Assembly (NCBI RefSeq): GCF_014873915.1
Contig: NZ_JADBEJ010000004.1
Coordinates: forward strand, 1,488,001 to 1,552,000
Reading direction: 5' to 3'
From: Amycolatopsis roodepoortensis
Lineage (GTDB): Bacteria > Actinomycetota > Actinomycetes > Mycobacteriales > Pseudonocardiaceae
Length of the DNA stretch: 64,000 nt
Shown here piece by piece: positions 52,835 through 64,000 of the stretch. The position numbers and the translations under genes are program-made. The stretch's first letter is position 1. Each line of letters begins with the position of its first letter. A model generated the notes under the pieces. The model made no database searches and had not been told where the DNA came from. It saw only the letters and a program-made list of their open reading frames with translations.

Positions 52835-55114
52835 GTGAGCGCACCTCAGATCACGCTGACCGTCCGGCACACCCCGTCCGCACTGGACTCCCGCCGCGGC
52901 GTCGTCCGGCTGCACCCCGAAGTCCTCGACGCGCTCGGCCTGATGGCCTGGGACGCCGTCCGCGTCACCGGCGCGCGCGTCAGCTCGGCGCTGGCCGCCC
53001 CGTCCGACGCGGAGGGGATCCCGGGGGTGATCCTCCTCGACGACGTCACCATGTCGAACCTCGGCGTGACCGAGGGGTCGGAGGTCGTCGTCGCGCCGGC
53101 GGAGGTGTCGGCCGCGAAGACGGTCACCGTGGCGGGTTCGCGTATCGCGAGCGTGTCGCTCTCCCCGCACACCCTGCGGCTCGCCCTGATCGGCAAGGTC
53201 CTGACCGTCGGCGACGCCGTTTCCCTGCTCCCCCAGGATCTCGCGCCCGCGCCGGGCTCGGACGTCTCCGCTGTCCGCGGCCAGCTCTCCCGCGCCATCG
53301 GGATGACGTGGACCAACGAGCTGCTCACCGTCACCGCCACCGAGCCGTCGGGGCCGGTCGCCGTCGGACCGTCCACTGTGGTCAGCTGGCGGGACGGCGC
53401 CCGCACCGGCGAGGCCGCGCCCGCCGCCGCCCCGGCCCGCGCCGGGACGACGCTGGTGCGCAGCACGCCCTCCACCCCCCACGAAGACTTCATCGACGCC
53501 GAGATCGTCGAAGACGAGCGGATCGACGAGGCGGCCGAGGAAACCGTGCCGCCGTTGTCGGACCTCGCCGGTTCCGAAGCGGCCGCGCGCAAGCTCGCCG
53601 AATGGTTCGATCTGGCCTTCCAGCGCCCGGAGCTGCTGGCGAAACTCGGCACCTCGGCGCATCTCGGGGTCCTGTTGTCCGGGCCGGAAGGCGTCGGGAA
53701 GGCGACGCTGGTCCGCGCCGTGGCGCAGGCCGAGAAGGTGCGGGTGGTGTCGCTCGCGGCGCCGAACATCGCCGTCCTCGAACCGAACGTCGCCGCGGCG
53801 CGCCTGCGTGAGGCGATCGAGCAGGCCACCCGCGACGAAGACCCCGCTGTCCTGCTGATCACCGACATCGACGCGCTGCTGCCCGCGTCGCAGCCGCCGC
53901 CGCTCGCGACGGTGGTCCTCGACGATCTGCGCAAAGCCTTGCGCAACAAGGGTTTCGCCGTCGTCGCCACCACCGGGCGGGCGGAGTCCACCGATCCGCG
54001 GCTGCGCGCCGCCGACCTGCTCGACCGCGAACTCGGCCTGCCGCTCCCGGACTCGAAGACCCGCACGGAACTGCTGCGCGTGCTCCTGCGCGAAGCCCCG
54101 CTGGAGTCCGGCGTCGACGTCGGCCCGATCGCCGAGCGCACCCCCGGCTTCGTGGCCGCGGACCTCATCGCGCTCCGCCGCGACGCCGCCCTCCGCGCCG
54201 CGCTGCGCCAACGCGAGGCCGACGAACCGCGGATCTCCCAGCAGGACCTGCTCGACGCGCTGACCACCGTCCGTCCCATTTCGATGTCCACTTCGGACAA
54301 TCTGGCCACCGGCGGGCTGACCCTGGACGACGTCGGCAACATGACCGACGTCAAGCAGTCGCTCACCGAGGCGGTGCTGTGGCCGCTGCGCTACCCGGAC
54401 TCGTTCGCCCGCCTCGGCGTCGACCCGCCACGCGGCGTGCTCCTGTACGGGCCGCCCGGCGGCGGCAAGACGTTCCTGGTCCGCGCGCTCGCGGGCACCG
54501 GCGCGCTGAACGTCTTCGCGGTCAAGGGCGCCGAACTGATGGACAAATGGGTCGGCGAGTCAGAGCGCGCCGTGCGGGAACTCTTCCGCCGCGCCGCCGA
54601 GGCCGCGCCGTCGCTGATCTTCCTCGACGAGATCGACGCGCTCGCCCCGCGCCGCGGCCAGTCTTCGGACTCCGGCGTGTCGGACCGCGTCGTCGCGGCC
54701 CTGCTGACCGAATTGGACGGTGTCGAGCCGATGCGCGAGGTCGTCGTCCTCGGTGCGACGAACCGGCCGGAGCTGGTCGACCCGGCCCTGCTGCGGCCGG
54801 GACGGCTGGAGCGCCGCGTCTACGTCCCGCCGCCGGACGCGCACGCCCGCGAGGCGATCCTGGCCGCCAGCGCCAAGAACACGCCGCTCGCGTCCGATGT
54901 GGACCTCGCGGCGTATGCGGCCACTTTGGACGGTTATTCGGCGGCGGACTGCGCGGCGCTGATCCGCGAGGCCGCGCTGACCGCGATGCGCGAGTCGCTG
55001 GAGGCCAAGGAGGTCACCGCCGAGCATCTGACGAAGGCGGCGCAGGCCGTGCGCCCGTCGCTCGACCCGGCCCAGCTCGCGGCGCTGGAGGCCTACGCGC
55101 AGACCCAGGTCTGA
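52835..55114 (+). CDS. Two-ring AAA ATPase, CDC48/VCP-like (Rv0435c family)
   Basis: A 759-residue hexameric unfoldase-type ATPase. The N-domain is about 1-190 (double-psi barrel like CDC48), followed by an acidic linker. D1 is about 235-480 and D2 about 490-745. D2 is complete: Walker A GPPGGGKTF, Walker B IFLDEIDALAP, sensor GATNRPELVDPALLRPGR. D1 is degenerate: Walker A GPEGVGKAT lacks the Ser/Thr, and Walker B LLITDIDAL has Asp in place of the catalytic Glu. D1 is probably structural. No proteasome genes are near; substrates are unknown. Confidence 0.92.
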   Translation: MSAPQITLTVRHTPSALDSRRGVVRLHPEVLDALGLMAWDAVRVTGARVSSALAAPSDAEGIPGVILLDDVTMSNLGVTEGSEVVVAPAEVSAAKTVTVAGSRIASVSLSPHTLRLALIGKVLTVGDAVSLLPQDLAPAPGSDVSAVRGQLSRAIGMTWTNELLTVTATEPSGPVAVGPSTVVSWRDGARTGEAAPAAAPARAGTTLVRSTPSTPHEDFIDAEIVEDERIDEAAEETVPPLSDLAGSEAAARKLAEWFDLAFQRPELLAKLGTSAHLGVLLSGPEGVGKATLVRAVAQAEKVRVVSLAAPNIAVLEPNVAAARLREAIEQATRDEDPAVLLITDIDALLPASQPPPLATVVLDDLRKALRNKGFAVVATTGRAESTDPRLRAADLLDRELGLPLPDSKTRTELLRVLLREAPLESGVDVGPIAERTPGFVAADLIALRRDAALRAALRQREADEPRISQQDLLDALTTVRPISMSTSDNLATGGLTLDDVGNMTDVKQSLTEAVLWPLRYPDSFARLGVDPPRGVLLYGPPGGGKTFLVRALAGTGALNVFAVKGAELMDKWVGESERAVRELFRRAAEAAPSLIFLDEIDALAPRRGQSSDSGVSDRVVAALLTELDGVEPMREVVVLGATNRPELVDPALLRPGRLERRVYVPPPDAHAREAILAASAKNTPLASDVDLAAYAATLDGYSAADCAALIREAALTAMRESLEAKEVTAEHLTKAAQAVRPSLDPAQLAALEAYAQTQV

Positions 55115-55118
55115 AGGA

Positions 55119-55162
55119 CGTGAAAAGGCCCGCTTCCTCGCGAGGAAGCGGGCCTTTTCACG
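55119..55162. terminator. Perfect 44-bp palindrome after the AAA ATPase
   Basis: Bases 55119-55140 are the exact reverse complement of 55141-55162 with no loop. It lies between the convergent AAA ATPase and LytR_C genes. The GTGAAAAGGCCC end gives a CCTTTTCAC tail that could aid termination. Confidence 0.82.
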
Positions 55163-55169
55163 GATCCGG

Positions 55170-55814
55170 CTAGGAGCCGTCCTTGTCGTTGGTCTTGTAG
55201 TCCTTGGTGAGGATGACGATCACGCCGGGGCCGATGTTCTCGATCTCCTTGAACCGGGGCTCGGCGCGGAAACCGAACTCCAGCGCCAGCGCCTTCGCGG
55301 CGGCTTCCTCGTCGGTGCCCGGCCGGTAGTAGGCCACGGTCTCGGGGAGCCTGCCCGGATAGCCCTTGACCTCGGAGACGTTCCAGCCCGAGGCGCGGAA
55401 GTCCTTCGCGGCCTGCTCGGCGAGCCCCTGGATCGTGCTGTTGTTGTAGACGCGCACCGTCACCCACTTGTGCGACGCCTGCTGATCACCGCCGGGCTGA
55501 CCCGGACCGGGCTGGCCTGGCTGACCCGTCTGCCCAGGCTGGCTCGCCGGCGGCGCGGAACTCGCGGGCGCGCTCGACGGCGGCGCCGACGACGCGGGCG
55601 GCGTGCTGGCGGAGGGCGAACCCGGCGCCGGAGACGAAGGCTGCGTCGCGCCGTCCGAGGTGGTGGGCGTGCTGCCGGGCGGAGTCGCGGTGTCCGAATC
55701 ACCGCCATCACTGGTCAGGGTGATACCGCCGATCACGGCGGCGATCACGGCGACACCGACCAAGGCCAGTCCGGCGGCCTTCATCGGCCGGGACAGACCC
55801 GAAAACAGACTCAT
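55170..55814 (-). CDS. Membrane-anchored LytR_C domain protein (Rv0431-like)
   Basis: A 214-residue protein with one TM helix (about 12-34), a long Pro/Ser/Thr/Gln-rich outer linker (about 40-115), and a LytR C-terminal domain (about 118-208): VTVRVYNNSTIQGLAEQAAKDFRASGWNV, YYRPGTDEEAAAKALA and VIVILTKDY. Such domains bind cell-wall material. The ATG overlaps the DUF3263 stop (ATGA). Position and size match M. tuberculosis Rv0431. Confidence 0.88.
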   Translation of the reverse strand: MSLFSGLSRPMKAAGLALVGVAVIAAVIGGITLTSDGGDSDTATPPGSTPTTSDGATQPSSPAPGSPSASTPPASSAPPSSAPASSAPPASQPGQTGQPGQPGPGQPGGDQQASHKWVTVRVYNNSTIQGLAEQAAKDFRASGWNVSEVKGYPGRLPETVAYYRPGTDEEAAAKALALEFGFRAEPRFKEIENIGPGVIVILTKDYKTNDKDGS

Positions 55815-56122
55815 GAGAGATCGATCCCCAGTCGCCGGGCCGCGCGATTGCGCTGCCGGGCCGCTCGCGTCTTTCGCAGGCGCTTCACCAGCATCGGATC
55901 GGCCTGCATGGCTTCGGTCTTCTCGAGCAGCCGGTTCAGCAGCTGGTAGTAGCGCGTCGACGACATAGAGAAGCGTTCGCGGATGGCCTGTTCCTTCGCG
56001 CCGGCGTATTTCCACCACTGACGTTCGAACGCGAGCATGTCGAGCTCGCGCTCGCTGAGGCCGTTCACGGTCTCCGACGGGGACGGCTGGTCGGGCTCAG
56101 CCATCGACTCCGCGGCGTCCAT
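55811..56122 (-). CDS. DUF3263 protein (Rv0430-like)
   Basis: A small cytosolic helical protein (103 aa) with the DUF3263 signature ERELDMLAFERQWWKYAGAKE, RERFSMSSTRYYQLLNRLL and a basic C-terminus (VKRLRKTRAARQRNRAARRLG). The middle looks like a DNA-binding helix-turn-helix, and a regulatory role is inferred. ATG 56122 is chosen over the longer frame because AGGAG lies 4 bases upstream and the length matches Rv0430. Coupled to the LytR_C gene; divergent from def. Confidence 0.88.
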   Translation of the reverse strand: MDAAESMAEPDQPSPSETVNGLSERELDMLAFERQWWKYAGAKEQAIRERFSMSSTRYYQLLNRLLEKTEAMQADPMLVKRLRKTRAARQRNRAARRLGIDLS

Positions 56123-56280
56123 CCGACTCCTCGCAATCAGGTCAGTGCTCGGCGGGCGTGAAACCACAGGCTTGTCATTCCGCGGCGCCATTAGACCACG
56201 GATGCGGCGCCCGGCCTCGGTAACGACGTCGGCGCGTCATGGGTAAGGGTGTACCAGAAGGGTCCGACTAAACTGCGCGC

Positions 56281-56847
56281 GTGACCGTCCATCCCATCGT
56301 GATCGCCGGCGAGCCCGTGCTGCACAACCCGACTCGGGAGATCACCGAGTTCGACGACAAGCTGCGCACGCTCATCGACGACATGTTCGAGACCATGTAC
56401 GCCGCCGAAGGGGTGGGCCTCGCGGCCAACCAGATCGGCCTCGACCTGCGCGTGTTCGTCTACGACTGCCCCGACGACGAGGGCACGCGCCACAAGGGCG
56501 TCGTGGTGAACCCGAAGCTCGAGACGTCGGAGATCCCGGAGACGATGCCGGATCCGGACGACGACTGGGAAGGCTGCCTCTCGGCGCCCGGCGAGTCGTA
56601 CCCGACCGGCCGCGCTTCGTGGGCGAAGGTGACCGGCTTCGACGTCGACGGCAATCCGATCGAGGTCGAAGGAACCGGTTACTTCGCGCGCTGCCTGCAG
56701 CACGAGACCGATCACCTGGACGGCTTCATCTACCTCGACCGGCTGGTCGGGCGGCACGCCCGCGCGGCGAAGAAGATGCTCAAGGCGAACAAATGGGGCG
56801 TTCCGGGCAATTCGTGGTTGCCGGAGGCTCAGCCCTCGGACGACTGA
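56281..56847 (+). CDS. def: Peptide deformylase
   Basis: Removes the N-formyl group from new proteins. The 188-residue enzyme has motif 1 [10 protein letters not shown], motif 2 EGCLSAPGE (Cys metal ligand) and motif 3 QHETDHLDG (HExxH-type). The C-terminal extension (about 165-188) is common in actinobacterial Def. The GTG start is used. Followed at once by a 46-bp palindrome. Confidence 0.95.
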   Translation: MTVHPIVIAGEPVLHNPTREITEFDDKLRTLIDDMFETMYAAEGVGLAANQIGLDLRVFVYDCPDDEGTRHKGVVVNPKLETSEIPETMPDPDDDWEGCLSAPGESYPTGRASWAKVTGFDVDGNPIEVEGTGYFARCLQHETDHLDGFIYLDRLVGRHARAAKKMLKANKWGVPGNSWLPEAQPSDD

Positions 56848-56848
56848 C

Positions 56849-56894
56849 CTCGTGAGTGGTAAGGACGGTTCTAACCGTCCTTACCACTCACGAG
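56849..56894. terminator. Palindrome CTCGTGAGTGGTAAGG family, copy 1
   Basis: Arms 56849-56870 and 56873-56894 are exact 22-bp reverse complements with a 2-base loop. The same 22-bp arms occur at 62450-62495 (loop AG instead of CT). It lies between convergent def and glucoamylase genes. Confidence 0.85.
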
Positions 56895-56903
56895 ACGTGA
56901 GAG

Positions 56904-59072
56904 TCAGCAGCCCAGGAAGTGGCACCGCACGACCCGCGGCTGTTCGATCACCTTCCCCGCCTCCACCGACCACGCGAGCCGGAGGTACTGGGCGTGCGTC
57001 CAGGCCAGCGGCGTCGCGGACGCGGTCGGAGTGCCGGTTGGGAAGCCCGGCTGCCCCGAAGGCGCGTTCTCGTCCCAGACCTGCTCCGGCATGGTGTCCC
57101 CCGAACTACTGACGCGCCCGAGGTCGCGAAGGCGCTTCGCGGCCGTACGCCGGTCACCATTGGCGAGGTCGTACTCGCCGCGTTCACCCGCCAGCAGCGG
57201 CCACAGTCGCCCGAAGGTGGTCCGGCTTTCCGCCGGGAACGTGTAGTCCCACGGTGACCCGTCGGCCTTCTCGCCGTAGCCGTCCTTCGTGTACCGGTGC
57301 CAGAACTGACCCGTCGGGGTGGTGAAGGCGATGTCGGCGTCGGTGACTTTGACGCTGTTGCGGATCACCGGATCGTCGGCGCGGTAGATGCCCAGCCTCA
57401 CCAGTTCGAGGAATCCGGCGTCGGTCACGGCACGCTGGTCCATGGTCACGCTGGAGTTGCCAAGGTTGTACTTCGTGCCGTTGTTCGCGTTGCCGTCCTT
57501 GGTCAGCCGGACGAAGTACGGGTCCTTCGACAGCGGACCGATCGTGGTCACCGTCCACTGGGCGAGCTTCGCTTTGAACGCGTCGGCGGTGTCGAGGTAG
57601 CGCTTCGCGTCGGCGGCGGCGCCGTTCGCCTTGGCGATGTCGGCCGCGCAGACCAGCCCGGCGATCACCGCGGCGATCGTCGAAGGCGAGTAGCCGTCCT
57701 GTTCCTCCCAGCGTTCCTGCTGGCTGTACGGCGACGCGTGCCCGTTGTCCGCCTTGTAGGACAACAGGAATTCCGCCGCCTTGCGCACCCCCGTCCAGGT
57801 CTTGGCGTCGGTGCGGCCGAGCTGCTGGGCGAGCACGATCGGCAGGGCGGTTTCGTCGAGCTGGATGGACGTCCAGTACGGCGTGCCGTCGACGTGGCTG
57901 TTCTGCGGCAGATGCCCGTCCGGCAGCTGCTGCGTCCCGAACATGTAGTCGATCGACCGGTTCGCGGCGTCGCGGTCGCCGGCGGCGAGCAGGCCGGTCG
58001 CGATCTGGTAGAGGTCCCGCAGCCAGACCAGGTGATAGGTGCCCGACGGCGACCATTCCGGGTCGTTGTTCCCGAACCGCCACGGCATACTCGGCGACGC
58101 GATGAGCGCGCCCTGGTGGATCTTGTCCTCGCTCGCCGCGAGCATGAGCACGGACGCCTGGTAGAGGTCCCGTTCCCGCTCGGTCTTGAGCGACGACGGC
58201 GCGTCCTTCAGCCGGTGGAGGTATTGCTTCCAACCGCGGTCGTACAAGCGGGCGGCGTCGGCGAAACCGCGCCGCAGTGAGGCTTTGGCGTTGGCGAGCG
58301 CGTCGGAGTCCTTCGCGCCCATGCCGAGTGAAAGCGTGAAGTCACGCGAGCGGACGCCGTCGGCGGAGGTCTGCCCGGTGATCAGCACGTTGCCCTTGGC
58401 CGCGGTCCCGTAATCCTTGAGAGCGAAGGATTTCGTCAGCTGCGTGATGCCGTCGGAGGTGCCCGCGTAACCCACGGAAGTACGCGAGAACGCCGGTTCC
58501 GCCGCCAGCGCGGCCGAGGTCTTCGCGTCGGACGCGACCGCGTTCACCCCGTCGGTGCGTGCGGAGTCGTCGGATCCTTCGTTCGTGAGATCGGGATCCG
58601 CGACCGCGTACACCTGGTAGGGGCGGCCGGTCAGCGAAACGAAGTCGACGTCGATCAGCACGCTCGTGCGCGCCGGGTCGGTGACGTAGGTCTTGCGGAG
58701 CTTCCAGCGACGCTGGTCGTCGGTGATCGTCTGTTCGTAGGTGAGGCCGCCGGTGCGGCGCACCTGCTGTGCCTTCGCCGAGGAATCGACGGTGGCGAAG
58801 CTCGTCCCGTCGGTGACGACGAGGTCGAGCGCCCGGACGCTCGGCGTGGAGAGATCCGGGTAGTAGACCTCGGACATCCGGCCACCTTGAAGGGTGAACC
58901 AGACGTTGCTCGCCCGTTCGCGGGCGGTGCCGAAGCCGGTCTTGTCCGCCGGGAGCCAGCTCGGATGGGCGCCGGGCGCTCCGGGCGCCTCACCGCCCTG
59001 TGCCGCGGCCACCGCCGGGACCAGCCCCGCGATCAGCACGCCTGCCAGTGCCGGGAGCACGAGTTTTCGCAT
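56904..59072 (-). CDS. Secreted GH15 glucoamylase/glucodextranase-like hydrolase
   Basis: An exported glycoside hydrolase family 15 enzyme (722 aa) that should release glucose from alpha-glucans. The signal peptide is about 1-24 (ending AAAQ region). An N-terminal super-beta-sandwich domain (about 35-275; GRMSEVYYPDL) precedes the (alpha/alpha)6 barrel (about 300-700), with YHLVWLRDLYQ, LPQNSHVDG, QERWEEQDGYSPST and a C-terminal DTMPEQVWDE. The late EQVWDE probably carries the catalytic base Glu. It ends in Cys-rich RCHFLGC, perhaps a disulfide cap. Confidence 0.9.
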   Translation of the reverse strand: MRKLVLPALAGVLIAGLVPAVAAAQGGEAPGAPGAHPSWLPADKTGFGTARERASNVWFTLQGGRMSEVYYPDLSTPSVRALDLVVTDGTSFATVDSSAKAQQVRRTGGLTYEQTITDDQRRWKLRKTYVTDPARTSVLIDVDFVSLTGRPYQVYAVADPDLTNEGSDDSARTDGVNAVASDAKTSAALAAEPAFSRTSVGYAGTSDGITQLTKSFALKDYGTAAKGNVLITGQTSADGVRSRDFTLSLGMGAKDSDALANAKASLRRGFADAARLYDRGWKQYLHRLKDAPSSLKTERERDLYQASVLMLAASEDKIHQGALIASPSMPWRFGNNDPEWSPSGTYHLVWLRDLYQIATGLLAAGDRDAANRSIDYMFGTQQLPDGHLPQNSHVDGTPYWTSIQLDETALPIVLAQQLGRTDAKTWTGVRKAAEFLLSYKADNGHASPYSQQERWEEQDGYSPSTIAAVIAGLVCAADIAKANGAAADAKRYLDTADAFKAKLAQWTVTTIGPLSKDPYFVRLTKDGNANNGTKYNLGNSSVTMDQRAVTDAGFLELVRLGIYRADDPVIRNSVKVTDADIAFTTPTGQFWHRYTKDGYGEKADGSPWDYTFPAESRTTFGRLWPLLAGERGEYDLANGDRRTAAKRLRDLGRVSSSGDTMPEQVWDENAPSGQPGFPTGTPTASATPLAWTHAQYLRLAWSVEAGKVIEQPRVVRCHFLGC

Positions 59073-59229
59073 ATCCACCCCAGACTTCTGTAACGGTGCA
59101 GAACCTCCGGGATTCTGTCGTGAATCCTCCGCGCGCACATGCTCCAAACCGGTGAACCGCTAACGCTGTCGACATGTCGGCCCGGAAATCGCGTTGCTCA
59201 CGGCGGCCCCCGTCCCCGACGATCGGGGA

Positions 59230-59823
59230 ATGCCGAACCTGCTGGCGTTCATCCCCGCCGCGTTCCTCATGGCGATGGTCCCCGGCCCGGCGACGGTGAT
59301 GCTGATCAAGCAGTCGGCGAAGGGCTCGCGCCGGAACGCGTTCGCCACCGTCGCGGGGATCGAGGCGGGTGTCGCGTTCTGGGGACTCGCCGCGGTGTTC
59401 GGTCTCACCGCGCTCCTCATCGCCTCACAGGTCGCCTACGACGTCTTGCGTATCGCGGGCGCGGTCTTCCTGGTCTACCTCGGCGTCAAGGCGCTCTTCT
59501 TCCGCAAGCGCGACGGCGAGGTCGCCGAACCCGCCGGGCGCGGCTTCCGCTCCGGCTTCCTGATCAACGTGAGCAACCCCAAGGCGGGCGTGTTCGCGAT
59601 CTCGTTCCTCCCCCAGTTCGTTCCCGCCGACGGCGGGCCGTGGTCGCTGCTGCTGTGCGTCGCGGTGTGGATCGCCGTCGACATCGTCTGGTACTCGTCG
59701 CTCGCCTTGCTGGTCACACGCCTGGGTGAGTGGCTGCGGCGCGACCGCGTCAAGCTGTGGCTGGAGCGCACGTCCGGCGGCGTTCTGGTCGGCTTCGGAG
59801 TGACCGTCGCCTTGGAGGGTTGA
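59230..59823 (+). CDS. LysE/RhtB-family amino-acid exporter
   Basis: A 197-residue membrane exporter with about six helices: LLAFIPAAFLMAMVPGPATVMLIKQ at the start (the conserved PGP motif), then GIEAGVAFWGLAAVFG, VFLVYLGVKALFF and the mid-chain SGFLINVSNPKAGVF typical of RhtB proteins. ATG 59230 gives the family N-terminus. It is followed 45 bases later by the thiC riboswitch; the substrate is unknown. Confidence 0.85.
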   Translation: MPNLLAFIPAAFLMAMVPGPATVMLIKQSAKGSRRNAFATVAGIEAGVAFWGLAAVFGLTALLIASQVAYDVLRIAGAVFLVYLGVKALFFRKRDGEVAEPAGRGFRSGFLINVSNPKAGVFAISFLPQFVPADGGPWSLLLCVAVWIAVDIVWYSSLALLVTRLGEWLRRDRVKLWLERTSGGVLVGFGVTVALEG

Positions 59824-59867
59824 TTGTCCGAGCCCCGGCGTGGCATGGTCGGGGCACAACCAAACAA

Positions 59868-62439
<2,572 letters not shown>

Positions 62440-62449
62440 GGCGTTGGGG

Positions 62450-62495
62450 CTCGTGAGTGGTAAGGACGGTTAGAACCGTCCTTACCACTCACGAG
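62450..62495. terminator. Palindrome CTCGTGAGTGGTAAGG family, copy 2
   Basis: Arms 62450-62471 and 62474-62495 are exact 22-bp reverse complements, with arms identical to those at 56849-56894. It lies between convergent thiD and the phosphodiesterase gene. Confidence 0.88.
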
Positions 62496-62498
62496 ACC

Positions 62499-64000
62499 CT
62501 AGCGGGCGCTCAACCGAGGAGCGTCCACCGCCCAGTACCAGTTGTTCCCCGCCGCGTAGAGCCGCCAGGTCAGCTTCACCGACCGAGCCCCGGCGGGCAC
62601 CTTGACCGAAGCCGCCGTCGGCACCGAAAGCACGTCACCGCCCTTGTTCGCCGTACCCGACTCCGGCCCGTAAGCCAGCACGTTCTGCTCCGGGCCACCA
62701 TCGAACGACGCCGTCAGCGCACCCCGCTGCGTACCGTCCTGCCGGTAGTGCGACACGAACGAGACATCCACAGTGGACTTTCCGGTGACGTCGAGCGAAG
62801 GCGACACCAGGGAAGAGTCGAAGGTGCCACGCGACGAGGGCGAGCCCTTGTCGTCCCACTCGTCCGGATCCGCGACGGCGAACACGCCACGCGCGCGGGC
62901 GTTCGCCTCGCGCTGCTGACCAGGGGCGGTGCGAGTCCAGAAGTCGTCGGTGGTGAACGACCAGCCCTGCCACTCAGTCACCCCGGCGGGCATGCCGGAC
63001 GCGTTGCGCACGCTCCAGCCACCGGGCGCGTCGTGCGTCCAACCGAGGACGCCCGTGGGGACACCGGTTTCGTCCTGCCGCGCCTTCAAAACGGCCGAGT
63101 CGAAGACGTCCGAAGGCGCGGCGCCGAGCGCGTAACCGTCGTAGACAGCCGGAGCCGCGATGCCGAGGTGCCGCAGCACCGTCGGCGCGATATCCACGAT
63201 CTTCGGTGCCACCGCGGGGGTTCCGGCCGGAACCGCGCCACCGGCGGCGATCACGAACGTCATCCGTTCCTCGGGCGTGTCACCACCGTGCCCGCCCGAC
63301 GGCGTGTGGCCGTGGTCCGAGGAGATCATGATCAGCCAGTCCTCGTTCGCGCGGTTCGCGCGCGCGTCGACGGCGGCGAGCAGACGGCCGATCAACGCGT
63401 CGTCGGTGCGCAGGCTGGCTTCGTACTCCGGGGAGTCCGCGCCGTGGTCGTGACCCGCGATGTCCGTCTGTCCGAAGTAGACGAACGACGCGTCGGCCTT
63501 GTCCTGCTTGAGATGCTTCTCCGCGTCGACGGCGACCTGCTCGTCTGTCTTCTCGTAGCCGGCACTGTCGCCGTTCAGGACGAACTTGCGGTCTTGGCCG
63601 GTGCGCAGGATCCGGTCGCCGATCGGCGTCCAGTCGACCGCCGCGTAGGTGTCGAGCGCCGGGTTCGCGGTTTCGGCGCGGGCGAGCCAGCTCGGATGCG
63701 AAGCGAGATCGTTGCCAGAGAAGGAGTTGTCCTTCACCTTGTGCTTGTCCGGCCAGACACCGGTGAGGATGGTGGACCAGCCGGGACCGCTCACCGTCGG
63801 CGCCATCCCGCTGCCGTACAGCGAGCTGCGCGAGGCGTAGCCGCGGTTCACCAGCGCGTGGACGTTCGGGGTGTCGGCGGCCATCAGCTTGTCGAAACGG
63901 GCGCCATCCAGGCCGATGACCAGCACCTTCGGCGTCTTGGCCGCGGCGACGGCGACACCGGACGTCAGCCCGGCGACGGCCACCAAGGCGGACAGGAGGG
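62499..64000 (-). CDS. Secreted alkaline-phosphatase-superfamily (phosphodiesterase/NPP-type) enzyme, 5' end outside window
   Basis: At least 500 residues of an exported hydrolase that continues past the right edge. The visible upstream end is the hydrophobic core of a signal peptide (LTSGVAVAAA). The catalytic domain (about 20-290 of the visible part) starts VLVIGLDGARFDKL, with metal-ligand candidates in GLDG, TDIAGHDHGAD and SSDHGHTPSGGHGG; the nucleophile is probably the Thr in APTVSGPGW. The C-terminal part (about 340-495) is a beta-rich module that may bind glycan. Substrate (nucleotide, lipid or sugar phosphate) is unknown. Confidence 0.85.
   Translation of the reverse strand, partial: LLSALVAVAGLTSGVAVAAAKTPKVLVIGLDGARFDKLMAADTPNVHALVNRGYASRSSLYGSGMAPTVSGPGWSTILTGVWPDKHKVKDNSFSGNDLASHPSWLARAETANPALDTYAAVDWTPIGDRILRTGQDRKFVLNGDSAGYEKTDEQVAVDAEKHLKQDKADASFVYFGQTDIAGHDHGADSPEYEASLRTDDALIGRLLAAVDARANRANEDWLIMISSDHGHTPSGGHGGDTPEERMTFVIAAGGAVPAGTPAVAPKIVDIAPTVLRHLGIAAPAVYDGYALGAAPSDVFDSAVLKARQDETGVPTGVLGWTHDAPGGWSVRNASGMPAGVTEWQGWSFTTDDFWTRTAPGQQREANARARGVFAVADPDEWDDKGSPSSRGTFDSSLVSPSLDVTGKSTVDVSFVSHYRQDGTQRGALTASFDGGPEQNVLAYGPESGTANKGGDVLSVPTAASVKVPAGARSVKLTWRLYAAGNNWYWAVDAPRLSAR

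Overview
The window is high-GC actinobacterial chromosome. Its gene content and its dispersed palindromes point to the order Pseudonocardiales, probably Amycolatopsis (inference; no marker gene settles the genus). Nearly all genes use GTG, ATG or TTG starts, are packed with 4-base stop/start overlaps, and have G or C at almost every third codon position. I see no insertion sequence, prophage, tRNA, rRNA or CRISPR array. The first gene (an Aim6-like phosphodiesterase) and the last gene (an alkaline-phosphatase-superfamily enzyme) run off the window.

Two blocks match gene orders I know from Mycobacterium tuberculosis. Block 1 (0.9-8.8 kb plus 28.8-30.4 kb) holds rpfA, moaE, mog, moaC, a 60-residue protein, a helicase-associated protein and the XPB helicase, as in Rv0867c to Rv0861c. 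It is interrupted by a TAP-family hydrolase and a malic enzyme, and above all by about 20 kb between the helicase-associated gene and XPB. Block 2 (40.5-62.4 kb) holds groEL, moeA, psd, pssA, a two-ring AAA ATPase, a LytR_C protein, a DUF3263 protein, def, thiC and thiD, as in Rv0440 to Rv0422c, with regulators and enzymes inserted.

The 20 kb insert (9-28 kb) is the most unusual region. It has a HicA-like two-gene cassette; a full conservon (cvnABCD) plus an extra cvnB-cvnC pair; two tandem TauA/NrtA-like binding lipoproteins with copied promoters; an ABC transporter with two permeases and an ATPase; a benzoylformate-decarboxylase-like enzyme; cutC; and a second nitrate-sensing-type (NIT) histidine kinase. 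Each NIT kinase is transcribed divergently from a related binding lipoprotein, which suggests paired ligand capture and sensing.

The 30-40 kb segment is mixed: a DUF4253 gene with an apparent double DNA-damage promoter (PafBC-type motif plus two LexA boxes), a DUF72 protein, an AfsR-type regulator divergent from menC, an M23 peptidase with a SapA-like tail, a secreted cyclohexadienyl-dehydratase-like protein overlapping a nucleotidyltransferase, and a PspC protein.

Regulatory elements visible in the DNA include a CRP-type site and c-di-AMP riboswitch before rpfA, a TPP riboswitch before thiC, two CIRCE operators before groEL, and dyad operators before ArsR and TetR genes. Long perfect palindromes, in several sequence families, sit at gene ends. 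Two genes (the helicase-associated gene and XPB) have a duplicated copy of their own 3' end lying downstream, in each case directly in front of a palindrome.
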